Shown here piece by piece: positions 44,535 through 56,736 of a stretch of 64,000 nucleotides of DNA (position 1 is its first letter; each line of letters opens with the position of its first letter). The translations under genes were made by a program, and so were the position numbers. Below the pieces are notes generated by a model, which searched no databases, was not told where the DNA came from, and saw only the letters and a program-made list of their open reading frames with translations. This DNA is from Calycina herbarum (lineage: Eukaryota > Ascomycota > Leotiomycetes > Helotiales > Pezizellaceae), in NCBI GenBank assembly GCA_001414485.1, contig LLEY01000060.1:330824-394823 (forward strand), read 5' to 3'.

Positions 44535-47500
44535 CTTTAAGTACCTACTTAGAAGTAAGATCGCTACTATGTCGGCAACCTCTTCTACTCCGAGAACCAC
44601 TCTACTAAAGCTAGCTACGGACCCCCTAGTTATACTAGTTACTACTCTCTATAAGGAGGTGAAGCTCCTGATTCCGAAGCTGTTCGATAGCTTGCCTAAG
44701 AAACTAGCTAAGTTCTTAATAAAAGCTTCTCTTTACTTAAACTTTTATTATACTTAGTTTAGAAATGAAACTAACTAGGTTATATAGTTGTCTACCTATC
44801 TTAAAGAGGCAGCTTATAACTAGTTAGAACTATATCTAGAGGACTACTAGGTAAATAAAATAACTAAGAGAAAAGTCTCTCTTTAAATATCTAAGAAGAT
44901 AAGAGATTTATTTAGAAATGTTTAAGAGTTTAGAGATAGAATTAACTAGGCTTTTAAAGATGTTAATATAAAGAAGAAGGCTGTTAGAGCTTTATATATA
45001 CTTAAGTAAAAAGGTTTAGCTACTAAATATATCTTATAATTTTAATAGTACTCTATATAGATAGAATAGAATAATAAAGTATTATATAAACAATTCTATT
45101 ATAGGCTTAAGAATAATATAAAGAATAAACTTATATAAGAGGATTTTCTAGACATATTAAATAAATTAACGAATAACGTAATTAAGATCGATAACTATAT
45201 TTATAAAAGGAATCTAGAAAAGAAAGGAAGTTATAGTTATTAATATAGAAAAAGTAGACGAAAAGATTAAGAAGACCTTATAAAAATCGATACTACTTAG
45301 AAATTATAGGTTCTAAAGAAGGAATCTAAGAAAGAAAACTCCTAGAAAGGAGGACTATCTTAGAAAGAGCGAAATCGTTAACATAAGTAGAACTTATATT
45401 ATAACTATAGTCTTCCTAGCTATAGAGTAAATAAGTATAGTAAGAAGAAAGACTCTAAAGAGAAGTAAGCTAACGCTACTATCTAAAAAGAAGTAGCTTT
45501 ACTAGAAAAATCAAACTCTTAGACGAAGAACTCGAGGCTAGAGGTTATAGCACGTAAATTAAAATAGATACTATAGATACGACGGCAGGCGTTATATACT
45601 TATAGCTAGGCGAAGGAATTAAGTCACAAGTTAGTAAGATATAAAACACTAATAATAATAAGGATCTATTACTTAAAGAATACTATAATATATAGTTGGA
45701 AATAGATTATAAATTACCTCTTTAAGTAGAATATAAGTTACTACTATTAATAAGTTTATTAGAGTTATTAGAATTAAAATCTAATTTAGCAAAAGTAAAT
45801 CTAGGAATATATAAGCCTAAATAAGACAAGACATAGACATTTATTAGAACCTTTAAGAGAAGGAATAGATAGATATATATAGAAAACTAGAAACCTGATT
45901 TCTAAAGCCTATATTCTACTTAAGGAATTAACTCTACTATTTTAACTACTTATAAAATAGTTTAGAATAAATAGGATAGAATAACTTTAGTAAGCCTTAT
46001 TACTAGAAGGGAAACTATCGAATTTAAAGAACCTAGACTAAAATAAGTAGTATCTAGTAAGCTATTTAGTATACCTAAGATAGGAGATATTTAGATAGTC
46101 GTAGATCTATAAGAAGAAACTAGCTTATAGTAATAGTAGAGTTCTAACGACTTTATAAGACGCTCTAAACCTAGTTTTTTAAGTACACTACCTAATAGTA
46201 AGAAAGCTATACTAGAAATAGAAGGCTAGTATACTATAGTCGTTTTAGTTAGAAAAGTTAGAGTAATATTTTAGAAAATACGAAGTAGAAAGTTATTTAG
46301 TATAATCTTCTAAGAGATAAACGAATATAATATAGACTAAGAAACGGAGTTAGTATAGAGAGAGCTCTACTAACTAATAATTAGAGAACTAAACACTACC
46401 TCTAGAGAAAATCAACTTATAGTAATAGTAAAGATAAGAGGAAAGGAACTCCGAGTCTTAATTAATTCTAGAGTAATAAGTAATTTCCTTTCTCTAATAG
46501 CTTAGAAGAAGCTAAACGTCCTAATCAAAGGTATAAGGCTATACCGCTTAGGAGTAGTTAATAGAATAAACGTTATATACTAGGATAGAATTATTAACTA
46601 ATAAACTATTCTAATAAATATTACTATTAAAGAATACTACTTAGATATATAATTTAATATTATTAAAATAGGGAACAAAGAAGCGATGCTTAGTATACTA
46701 TAGATTTAAGAATATAATCTAAATATTAACTAGAAGGCTTAGAAAATAACCTTTAGTTAATATAATTATATAGGTTTATAATTATAACTATAAAGCTAGA
46801 ACAAGGTTAGCACCACCTCTTTTAAAACACTAGAACACCTAGCCTAGGGTCCTCTACAGGTTAGTAGGACAGCTAATAACGAAATACCTATATAGTACAG
46901 AGAATTTAAAGCTTTGTTCGAAAACCTAGAAGACTTATAAGCTTTACTAGAACATCGCTTATAAGATTATAAGATTAAATTAAAAGAAGATTATTACCTC
47001 TTAAAATAGAAGCTTCGGTTATATAACTAGAAAAGCCTATAGAGGATAGAAAGTTATATAAAGGAAGGTATTAAGAAGAGATATATCAAAAAGTCTAAGT
47101 CGCTAATTACCTTAAACATACTTATTATTAAGAAGAAAGACAATCTAGATAAGAGAGTATATATTAATTACTAAGAAGTAAATCATACTATAGTTAAGGA
47201 CGCTTATCTACTACTACCTAGCTAATACTTATAAGATAAGTTAGATAAGATAGTATAATTTACGAAATTAGATTAATAAAACGCTTATAGACTTATATAA
47301 ATAAAAGTTAGAGATGAATAGAAGATAGTATTTACCTTACTATCAGGCCTTTATAAATATACAGTTATACTATTTAGACTCTATAATATACTAGCTATAT
47401 ATTAGAGATAAAATAATAATATTTTAAGAGATCTTCTAAAAGTAATAGTAATCTATTATCTAGATAATATCTTAATCTTTTTAGAAAAAGAAGAAGAACA

Positions 47501-50225
47501 TAAGAGACATATTAGAGAAGTTTTATAACAACTTATAAAAGTAAACTCTTAGTTAAAACTCTCGAAATACAAGTTTAGAGTAACTTAGACACTTTTCCTA
47601 AAATAGGTATTTAGCTTAAGGAAAATAGAAATAGATCTAGCAAAGATCTAAGATATCTTAAACTAGAAGTCGCTAGAGAATATAAAAGATATATAGTCCT
47701 TCCTTAGATTTATAAACTTTTACTATCTATTTATCTAAGACTATATAAAGATTACTAAACTAATAATAGTACTAGTTAAGAAAGCTATTAAATTCATTTA
47801 GAATAAACAAGCTAAGAACGCTTTTTAGAGAATTAAAGTAAGGTTTATAAAAAAACCTATTCTATATAACTTCAATATAGAAAAACTAAGTATAATTAAA
47901 ATAGACACCTTAGATACATTAGTAGATACGATTTACTTATAACTAAATAACAAAGGAAAACTTATACCTATTATATATTATTTAAAAACGTTTAATCTAG
48001 TATAATAAAACTATAGTATCTTTAATAAGGAATTGCTTACTATAGTATTAGCTTTAGAATACTAGAGAATCTATTTATAGCTAGTAAAACACCTAGTTAT
48101 AGTTTTATCTAACTATAAGAATCTTAAGACATTTATAATAACTAAGGAACTTATAACTAGATAATTAGCTAAATAGTTAGAGATATTAGAAGGATTTAAT
48201 ATTATTATTTAATATATAAAAGGAATGTTAAATACTTAAGCTAATACTCTTAGCTAGAAACCTAGATATAAGAGAAACAAAGAATATAAAAAGATTATAA
48301 TCTTAAAAACTCTTAAGAATAGAGACTTAGTACCTACTATATATAAGATAGTAGTAATAAACAATATATAGATAGATAAAATTCAAAACATATATAAAGG
48401 TTATAACTAATATATAAAAGGGAAACTATAGGTTCCTAGCTCGTATACAAAGGAGTTTATATAAGAATACTATACCGTACTCACTTACGGTTACTAAGGA
48501 ATTCATAGAACTCTTTAGAGAATAAGATAACATTACTATATTAATCAGTTATCTACGATAGTTAAGGAAGTAATAGTAGAATATAATACCTATACTAAGA
48601 ATAAGGCTTTCTACTATACTTCTTATAGACAGATAAACACTACTCTAATACTATAGATACCTTAGAAATCAATATCTATAGATTTTATTATTAAACTACT
48701 AAAATTTAAAGATCTAATAATAAGAGTTAAATATAATTCTATTCTAGTTATTATAAAAAGGCTTATAAAATATATAATTCTAGTATAATATATAGAGTTA
48801 AGTATAGCTAAGAAACTAGTATTCGCATTCCTTAGGAAAGTAGTCTTAAGATATAGACTATCTAAAAAAATACTCTTAGATAGAGATAAACTCTTTACCT
48901 CTAAATTTTAGATTACTCTTATAAAACGATTAAGTATAAAAAGAAAGCTTTTAACAGCTTTTTACTTTTAAATAAATAAAAGAAACAAACAGATAAATTA
49001 AGTAGTTAAAATATACCTTTATTATTATATAAACTACTAGTAAAACAACTAGGTAGAACTACTGTCTTTAGTATAATTTACCTATAATAGTTTAGTAATA
49101 GAAATAACACTTATTATACTATTCTATACTAACTTTAGATATAAATTATCAGTATACTAAGAACCGCTATCTACGACTATCGACAATCAGCTTACTTATA
49201 TTTAGGTCTTAAAAATCAAGAGGTTATATAAAGAACTTATAAAAGATTTATAGTTTATTACTAAAAGAAACACATACTACTATAATAAACGACGTAGTCA
49301 GAAGCTAACGCTAAAAGAGAAGGATAAGGTCTACTTAGTATAAAAAAACATTAATACGAAAAGACTAAGTAATAAACTAGATTATAAAAAACTTAGACTA
49401 TTTAAAATCAAACAAGTTAAAAGACCCTTAAATTATAAACTAATACTACCAAAGATAATAAACATCTACCTAGTATTCTATATATCCTTACTCGAACTAG
49501 TACTACTAAGAACACTACTAGCCCTACTTATAGAAATTCAACTAGTAAATCTAAACACCGAATACAAAGTCGAAAGGATTCTTAACTATAAGATTATTAG
49601 AGGTAAGATTAAGTATTTAATTAAATAGTTAGATTACCTATATTTAGAGAATATATAAGAACTAAAAAGCAACCTTAACTATTATCTAAGAGAACTTCAA
49701 GAGTTCTACTAACAAAACTCAAGGCTGCCTAGAACTTAAGACCAGGGTTAGACAGAGATATATTATTAGAAAGTACCTGTTTAACGAAAGAAGCTATCTT
49801 AAAAGCAGGAAACTAGGTAGAAGAGGACTTAGGAGGAGGACTTAAAGAAGGAGGACTTAGAGAAGTAATAGAGAATCGTTTATATATAGAGCTAAAGAAA
49901 AACCAATACACAGGTTTTCAAGGCCTAGAGATAGGAATAATAAGATAGCTAGGGCTATTATAAGACCTTTTCGACCGAATATACTTAGAATAGTAAGAGG
50001 ATTTAGAAAGCTTTAAGAGGCATCGACGGGACTGTTTATAATAAAAAGAACAAGTCTCAGCTAGGCGTTATATAGATTCGATCTATATAATAAGAGCTAA
50101 ACGCTCTTTTCGTTTAGTATATAAGAAGGACATGTTTATATATAAAGGAAGGTTAACATCTTACTAACGAATATATTTAGGTTAGAATTCTAGCGTAGGG
50201 ACACGCTAGGCTAAGAAGAGGATAG
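44535..50225 (+). pseudogene. Degenerate gag-pol of element B
   Basis: The domain order gag, protease, RT, RNase H, integrase, chromodomain can be followed across three frames. The first 60 codons (44570-44757) are still open and lightly mutated. From 44760 to 50220 CA and TG are almost absent, and TAA/TAG stops appear every few codons. Active-site changes fit G-to-A or C-to-T on one strand (Asp to Asn in protease and RT). Confidence 0.88.
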
Positions 50226-50226
50226 T

Positions 50227-50458
50227 TGTTACGATTTATATCTGAAGGTAAAGGTATAAGAGTATATATATATATATTCGAGAATTTAAAGCTATAGTTC
50301 TAAGAACGAGGGAATGCGGAATATATACTCTACAAAAAAGAGATATTCCTACTAACTATAAAGAGCCTTTAATCTCGTTATAAATCCGTCTAAGCGTTGC
50401 AGCTCTGACGGTTATATATAGAACCGAGAATTATATATTATAGACTGGCGCTGTAATA
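50227..50458 (-). repeat. LTR-A of A2, left copy
   Basis: 232 bp starting TGTTACGATTTATATCTGAA. It has more TG-to-TA changes in its last third than the right copy, where CACGTG sites survive. Confidence 0.9.
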
Positions 50459-53400
50459 TTACCCCCTCTTTTGGAAAAAGCTTGTCTATAAGCTTTGTAT
50501 TACGACTAAATCGTCTATTAGATAATTATAATCGTCTATTCTGTCTTCCTACGCTTGTATCTAGCTTTATAAAGCCCTTAGCAGACTAGCGCGGGCTGGA
50601 TTAGTAAGGTAAAAATCGTATAATTTATATAGGCAATACTTAAAATTCGAGGCCGGATACTACTGTGGATCAGAGTTATAGCCTAACTATTAAACCCTGT
50701 ATTAGAGCTTTCTACGAACTGCTTTTATAGCTAAGACATCTTCTACTTCCTACTCTTCCTGATCTATAACCTGTATTAGTAGGGGTGGTTCGTTTACCTG
50801 TCTAGGTAACGGATCTATAGTAGCCTTATAGAGCAGTGACGGGTAGAATACAGGGTATATATAGAAGTGGTCTAGTAGTTCGAGCTAGAAAGAGTATCCT
50901 TTACAGGCTGTAATCCGGAACAGACCCTTGTTTTGTCTATCTAGCTTATAGCTCGGCTAGTCTGTCTTCTAATTACGAGTCGATACCTAAACAAAGTCGT
51001 CTATGTTAAAGTCTACCGCTCTTTGAATCTAGTTCGCGGACCTTATATAGCGGTCTTATGCTTTACTAACTAATTCCTTTGCTACAGTCTAAGTATCGTA
51101 TATTCTCTATATAAGTACCTCTATATTAGTCTGGTTAAGCTGTTTATAGACTGTTACGGATTTATCTAGACGGTTCTAATTAAAGGACGTAGTAGCTACG
51201 TATCTGTTAATTACTTTAAAGAGCGAGAGCTTACCTAGACTCTTATATAGAAGCGTAAGCTAAGCGTAGTCTAGAATAGGGATAAGTTCGCTCTAGTTGT
51301 CTTAATAGTAACTAATAAAAGGCTGTAGGCGTTGATTAATCTATTAGTTTATGATTTCGGTTTATCTATTAGTTTATAAGTAGAAAGTAGTAGATAGCTT
51401 AAGCTTTATACTAAGGATTCTATAGAATTTAGACTAGAAAGAAGAAATAAACTATAGTCTATAGTCTAAAACAATGCTTTACGGATAGCTGTAGGTTTAA
51501 TAGATCTATGTAACGTATATTCGAGCTATATCTTAGGCTATAACTGTCTTTAGATAGGGGATCGAGACTGATTGCTTAGTTAGGCGATCTATAACTACCT
51601 ATAAGGTATCGTAACCTTGTTTATTAGTAGGGAAAGACTTATAGTCTATAGTAATATGCTGCTAAGGACGTTCTAGAACTAGTAATAGGTGTAAAAACCT
51701 AGGTTTACAGTTGCGAGGAACCGTAGTACGTCGATAGTCTTCGTAGTTACTAATATAGGTTTCTACGGACGTCTGTAAACCTTTCTACTAGTATCTATAG
51801 GCGAGGATAGCTACCGTCTTTGTCCGTCTAGGGTAAGCTGTAGATACTTATATATAAGCCTTACGGATTAGGTCCGTCTATAAGGTGCCTTGATTAGGAA
51901 CTACGAGTCTCTTTTACTAAAGAAGTAAGCCGTTCTCTATTGTCTAGTTTTAGTACCCGCGGGTAGCTTTCGTTCGGTCGTCTTCTAAGTCCGAAGAGTT
52001 ACGGTTAGTAGTAAGTAACTAGTTAACAAGGTTAAGCGAGGGTTCTAAGGTAACTGAGGCTAACGTTATAGAAGGTTCTAATTAAGTAGTAATACGTGGA
52101 TCTAACTAATTAGACGTAAGCAAGGTTTGTTATCTTATAGACGCTTTTAGGTCGTTCTACGGGTTAACGTCTTAGTCTTAGCGTGTTAGCGTGTCTGTTT
52201 TCTCGTTCTACTTACTAGATCGAAACATAATTATAAAATAGAACTCTAATAGAAACTCTGCCTATCTCGCTTACTACTGGTTTAAGGTTTTAGAGGTTAT
52301 AAAGTACTCTAAAGCCTTGTGATCGGTGAAGACCTTGATCTAGGAGCTAGTCTAAGCAAGATCTGCTTACTATTGTCTAAAAGAGTGTATAATAGCTAGT
52401 ATCTCCTTATCGTAGATTTAGTAGTTTAGCTTAGCAGGGTTTATCGTCTTTAAGAAGTAGTCTACGGGCCTCTACGGTTCGGTTTTAGATATACGTTGTA
52501 ATATTATAGCTGTAACTACTCCGTTAGAAGCGTTAGTCTTAACTATAGTTTCTAAATCGGCTGTAAAGTGGTGTAAGAGAGGGGCGGTAACTAAGGCTTC
52601 TTTTAACGTGTTAAAAGCCTTCTTATATTCTAAGTCGAACTTAAATAGCACTTCTTTACTTATAAGATAGTTTAGCGGATAAGTAATTCGTCTATAATCC
52701 TAAATAAAACGTTGGTAGAAGTTATAAAAACCTAGGAAGAACTAGATACCCTTAATAGTACTAGGATATTTCTAGGAAACGATTGCTAAGATCTTCTCTA
52801 GGTTAACTTCGATTCTATCTATAGAGATAATAAAACTAAGGTACTTTATATAAGTAACGTAGAACTCTATCTTCTTAATATCTACTTATAGCCTAGCTTT
52901 ATAGAGCTGTTCTAAGACCTTATAGACGTGTTTAACGTGTTTAAGCTTATTATTAGAGTATATAAGAATGTTATTAAGGTAAGCTATATAAAAGTTATTA
53001 AGATATTCTATAAGAATGCTATTTATATACCTCTAGTATATAGTAGGACTGTTAGTTAAGCTAAAAGGTAATATCTTATATTTAAACGTATTATAATAGG
53101 TCTAAAAGGTTATAAGTTCTTCTAACTCTAGTTCTATATATATATAGTTAAAAGCTTAACAAATGTTAAGCTTTATAAGGATTTTAGTACTAGTAATTTA
53201 TATAAGAGTTTTGTCGATTAGTAGAAGAGGGTGCTAGTTCTTATAAGTAAGGTTATTAAGTTTCTAGTAGTTGATATAGAGCTATAAGCTTCTATTAAGC
53301 TTCTTTATAAACAGTACTAGAGAGGCGAAAGAGGCGTAGCTAGGAATAATAAACCCTTTGTTGAGGTTATTAAGGATATACTACTTTATAGCTAGAAGTT

Positions 53401-56033
53401 CCTTAGTCGTCATCCTATATAATAGGCTATACGATAGAGTATTCGGACCTATAAGTTCGATCTAGTAGTTGACTTAGTTTTGTAGTAGAGGAAGCTTATC
53501 TAAAGCTCTCTTTAAAAAGACATCCTTAAAGTCTATATATTCTTAGCAAACGTTCTATTCTACTAGTTGTTTATCTAAAGCGTAATCTACTAAAGAGAGC
53601 TCTATATATAACTTGTTTATAAGAGTATAGTCGATCTCTTATAAGCTAGTAGAGAAGACTTCGTTATCGTGCTTTTAAAGGTTAAGTTTAAAAGTAGTAG
53701 CTTTAATATAATAGATATTAATAGCAAAGTCTTCTATAGGTTTACAGATGTCTATAAGCGAGCTTATAGCTGCTTTATAGTCTATAACTAAACGTTTTCC
53801 TAAGGAGGATCGACAACGTTATTAGCGGTTAGGAATAAGGACCTATATTCTATTCTAAGTAGAGACGAGGTCTTATTAAAAGCTTTTATCTAGAATTTCC
53901 TTAAGAGTGACTAGTAACAGGGTTTAGTACTAGCTTTAAGGTAGTATTAAATAGATTAATATAGGTTCCTCTATAGTATTCTAGTAGAGGTTGTAGTTCT
54001 CTATATCCTCCTAAGCTTAGAGGTCTAGTAGGGAGATAGTTATCGATTCCTTAGTAATAGGTATTAAGTAATTAAATCGATAAACTAGGGGAAGGGATTC
54101 TAGCTACTTAATCTTATAGCTATAGACTACTAACTTTACGTTTATGTCTATAAGCTATTAATAGCTAATAATAATATCGTATCTACTAATATTAGTAATT
54201 AGGAAGGGTGTATTAGTAAACTGTTATCTATTAATACTTAGTATTAAGCAAATAACACGAGTAATCGCTAGTCCTTTATATCTATTAAACCCTGTAATTG
54301 ATATTATATATAATAGCTTTTCTGTAGCCTATCTATAATATTAACTTAACTAGTTAGCTAAAGCTATGTTAATAAATAGCTATCTATTCGCTCTAGTATT
54401 AATAAGTCTAGTAGTATTAAAAGTATATCTATTCTTAATTAAAGTATATATAGTTATAAAAGTCTTTCTGCCTATTATATAACTTAGATTAAGAGGTTAA
54501 GATCTAAGTTTATTTTACTCTAAAGAGGAGACTTACTTTAGAGCTATTCTTTTCCCAAGTCCTTATAAACGAGTTCCTCGTCAGCCGATTCTTCTTTAGA
54601 CGCTTATAGTCTATAGGAGTCTATAAGCGAGTTTTCAGCGTCTTCTAATAGCTTAATAGCTATAGAGGGTTTTTAAGGAAGAGGGCATTTACTAGTATAG
54701 TACCTAAGTTTATTATAATTATAATAGATAACGTCTACTATATCCTAGACAGGAGTCGTACTCTTACGAGTAAGCAAAGGAGTCTTACGGTCTATAACTA
54801 GAGAGTAATAGACTAGGCTTTAAGTTAGCAGATAACTAATAGTAGTATATAGAGCTAGAAGTTAGTAAGTTAATCTATAGCTAGTAGAGAAACCTCTTAT
54901 AGGTAGGCGGCGGTTATAGCAAGCTATAAGGCGTTCCTTAATAGTTACTCTATCTTAATAGACAGAGTAATAGCAGTTATATAACTAGTTAAAGGTTGCT
55001 AGGGTAATTTAGACTAGTAAGATACTTACTTAGAGAGCTAGTATAAGCTTCTAGTATAAATCTTTAGACTACTTACTTAATAGGATATAAGCCTTAGTTA
55101 TAAAGCTTAAGAAGGTTGCTTTAAATATAGTAAAAGTCTTATCCTCTTATATTAAGAGTTTATAGAAGACCTTATAGGCCTCTATAGCTTCGTTACTATC
55201 TATAAACAAGGTATCTAGATATATAAGCATATCTATAACATCTATAAATAAGGTAGAGGAACCGAAATCTATCTATAGTTCTAGGTGCTCTTATACTATA
55301 CTAGAAGTAGCTATAAAGACAAAGGTAAGTTTATCTTATTCGTCCTTAAAGAGGTTCTTTCTTATTTTACTAGCTAGGATAATCCGTTAGGCCTTATATA
55401 ATAGAGAGATACCGTCCTTAAGTTTCTCGCTATCTTAGAACTTATGAGTAGAATTATTAAAACTAAATCGGGAATAGGAGGAGTCGGTAGTAACCTCTTA
55501 AAGAGCTTACGTATACTCGTGGCTTAGGAGAGGGTTATTAAGGTAGTTTATAAGTAACGGGGTTTAGTAGAGTTATATATGTAAAGAGAGGATTTTAGCC
55601 TATAAACGAACGTTTTCGTCTATAGAAGGCTCGCTTATCGCAGAGGAGGTAGGCGAGGGAGGGGCGACTCTAGAGGTGTTATCTAGTTATTAAGGCTCGG
55701 TTTAAGACGAGCTAGTAGGTGTCTTCCCTTTTCTACTACGACTACTTCAAGTGTTAGCTATTATATTATCAGAAAAGAAGGAGAAGAAGGTAGGGAGAGG
55801 TTATAAAAAAAGGTTATATAGGCTGTTATAAGCATGTCTTTCAAGGAGATAAGTCGTTACAGACGCAGAGATACTCGAGGGATCTGTTTATAAGAAGAGG
55901 GGCTGTTATAGGCGGAGAAGGAGGGTTATAATTATACTATTATAAGTATAAGATCTTCTAGCTATTATAAGCGTAGAATCCAGTCGATATTATAATCCTT
56001 CGTAGAGAGTAAAAAGAGTTAAGCTTTAAATAA

Positions 56034-56265
56034 TATTATAATTTATATCTAAAGACAAAGGTATAAGAGTATATATATATATATTTAAGAATTTAAAGCT
56101 ACAGTTCTAAGAACGAGGGAATATAGAATATATACTCTACGAAAAAGAGGTATTCCTACTAACTATAAAGAGCCTTTAATCTCGTTATAAATCCGTCCAA
56201 GCGTTGCGGCTCTGACGGTCACGTGTAGGACCGAGAATCACGTGTTACGGACCGGCGCCGTAATA
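56034..56265 (-). repeat. LTR-A of A2, right copy
   Basis: 232 bp. The terminal TGTTACG has become TATTATA. It keeps two CACGTG boxes in its distal third, which matches 61326-61557 closely. Confidence 0.9.
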
Positions 56266-56269
56266 ATAG

Positions 56270-56731
56270 TATTATAAATCACGTACTAGCACGTAACAAA
56301 GTGAAGTCTAGGCGACGCTCTAATAGAACGAGCACTATCGTAACCTTAGAAGAAGGAAAGAATTAAGTATAATAGGATATATAAATCCTAAAGATCTTAT
56401 TATAGTTATATTATATAACTCGGTTAGAGCGGTTAAGTAATAGAGTCTAGTTTTAAAGAGCCCTAGAAATAGAGTCGGACTCTATCTTCGGAACTCCTAC
56501 TAAGAAAGACTCTAAATATAAACGAAGGTTCTATATAAGACTAGCACGTCTGCTATTAGATAGAAGCTTCGTACTTAACTTTAGTTATTAATCTTATTAT
56601 CTTATTTAACATCTTTAATATAAGTAACGAGTTTACTTCTAAGTAAACAACCTAGCGCATCTGTACTTCTTACTATATACTAACCTTCGAGACTTAGTTA
56701 TCTTTGTTTAGTTCGTTTAAGTTTCGTTATA
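56270..56731 (+). repeat. LTR-B, right (3') copy
   Basis: 462 bp, collinear with 44073-44534. It starts TATTATAAATC (ancestral TGTCACGAATC) and ends CGTTATA. The first base is shared with the A2 target duplication. Confidence 0.9.
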
Positions 56732-56736
56732 ATTAG

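Larger units (their letters stand above)
50227..56265 (-). mobile_element. Ty3/gypsy element A2, complete but RIP-inactivated
   Basis: A 6,039-bp element with 232-bp LTRs at both ends (50227-50458 and 56034-56265) and a perfect ATAGT target duplication (50222-50226 and 56266-56270). Coding is minus. Reading leftward: zinc-knuckle remnant near 54700 (ancestral Cys and His now Tyr), RT near 53500-52700 with AYLNNILIYSNN at about 52990 (ancestral YLDD), RNase H near 52530 (TNASNGVV, ancestral TDASDG), and integrase near 51660-51540 (ERP then QHITIDYKSFPTNKQGYD). It sits one base inside B's 3' LTR. Confidence 0.92.
44073..56731 (+). mobile_element. Chromodomain Ty3/gypsy element B, split by A2
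   Basis: 462-bp LTRs (44073-44534 and 56270-56731) bound the element; ATTAG flanks it (44068-44072 and 56732-56736). The plus strand carries gag from the ATG at 44570 (MSATSSTPRTTLLKLATDPL), a zinc-knuckle remnant near 45370-45430, a protease remnant near 46430-46500 (LINSRVISNFLS, ancestral active-site Asp now Asn), reverse transcriptase near 47020-47560 (YLDNILIF at about 47455), an RNase H remnant near 47900, integrase near 48480-49400 (SISIDFII at about 48670), and a chromodomain at about 49558-49713 (EYKVERILNYKIIRGKIKYL). Frames are broken by many stops. Confidence 0.9.

Noticed and set aside
44527..44757. Stand-alone 76-codon gene
   Set aside because: It is the still-open beginning of the gag gene of element B, not a separate gene.
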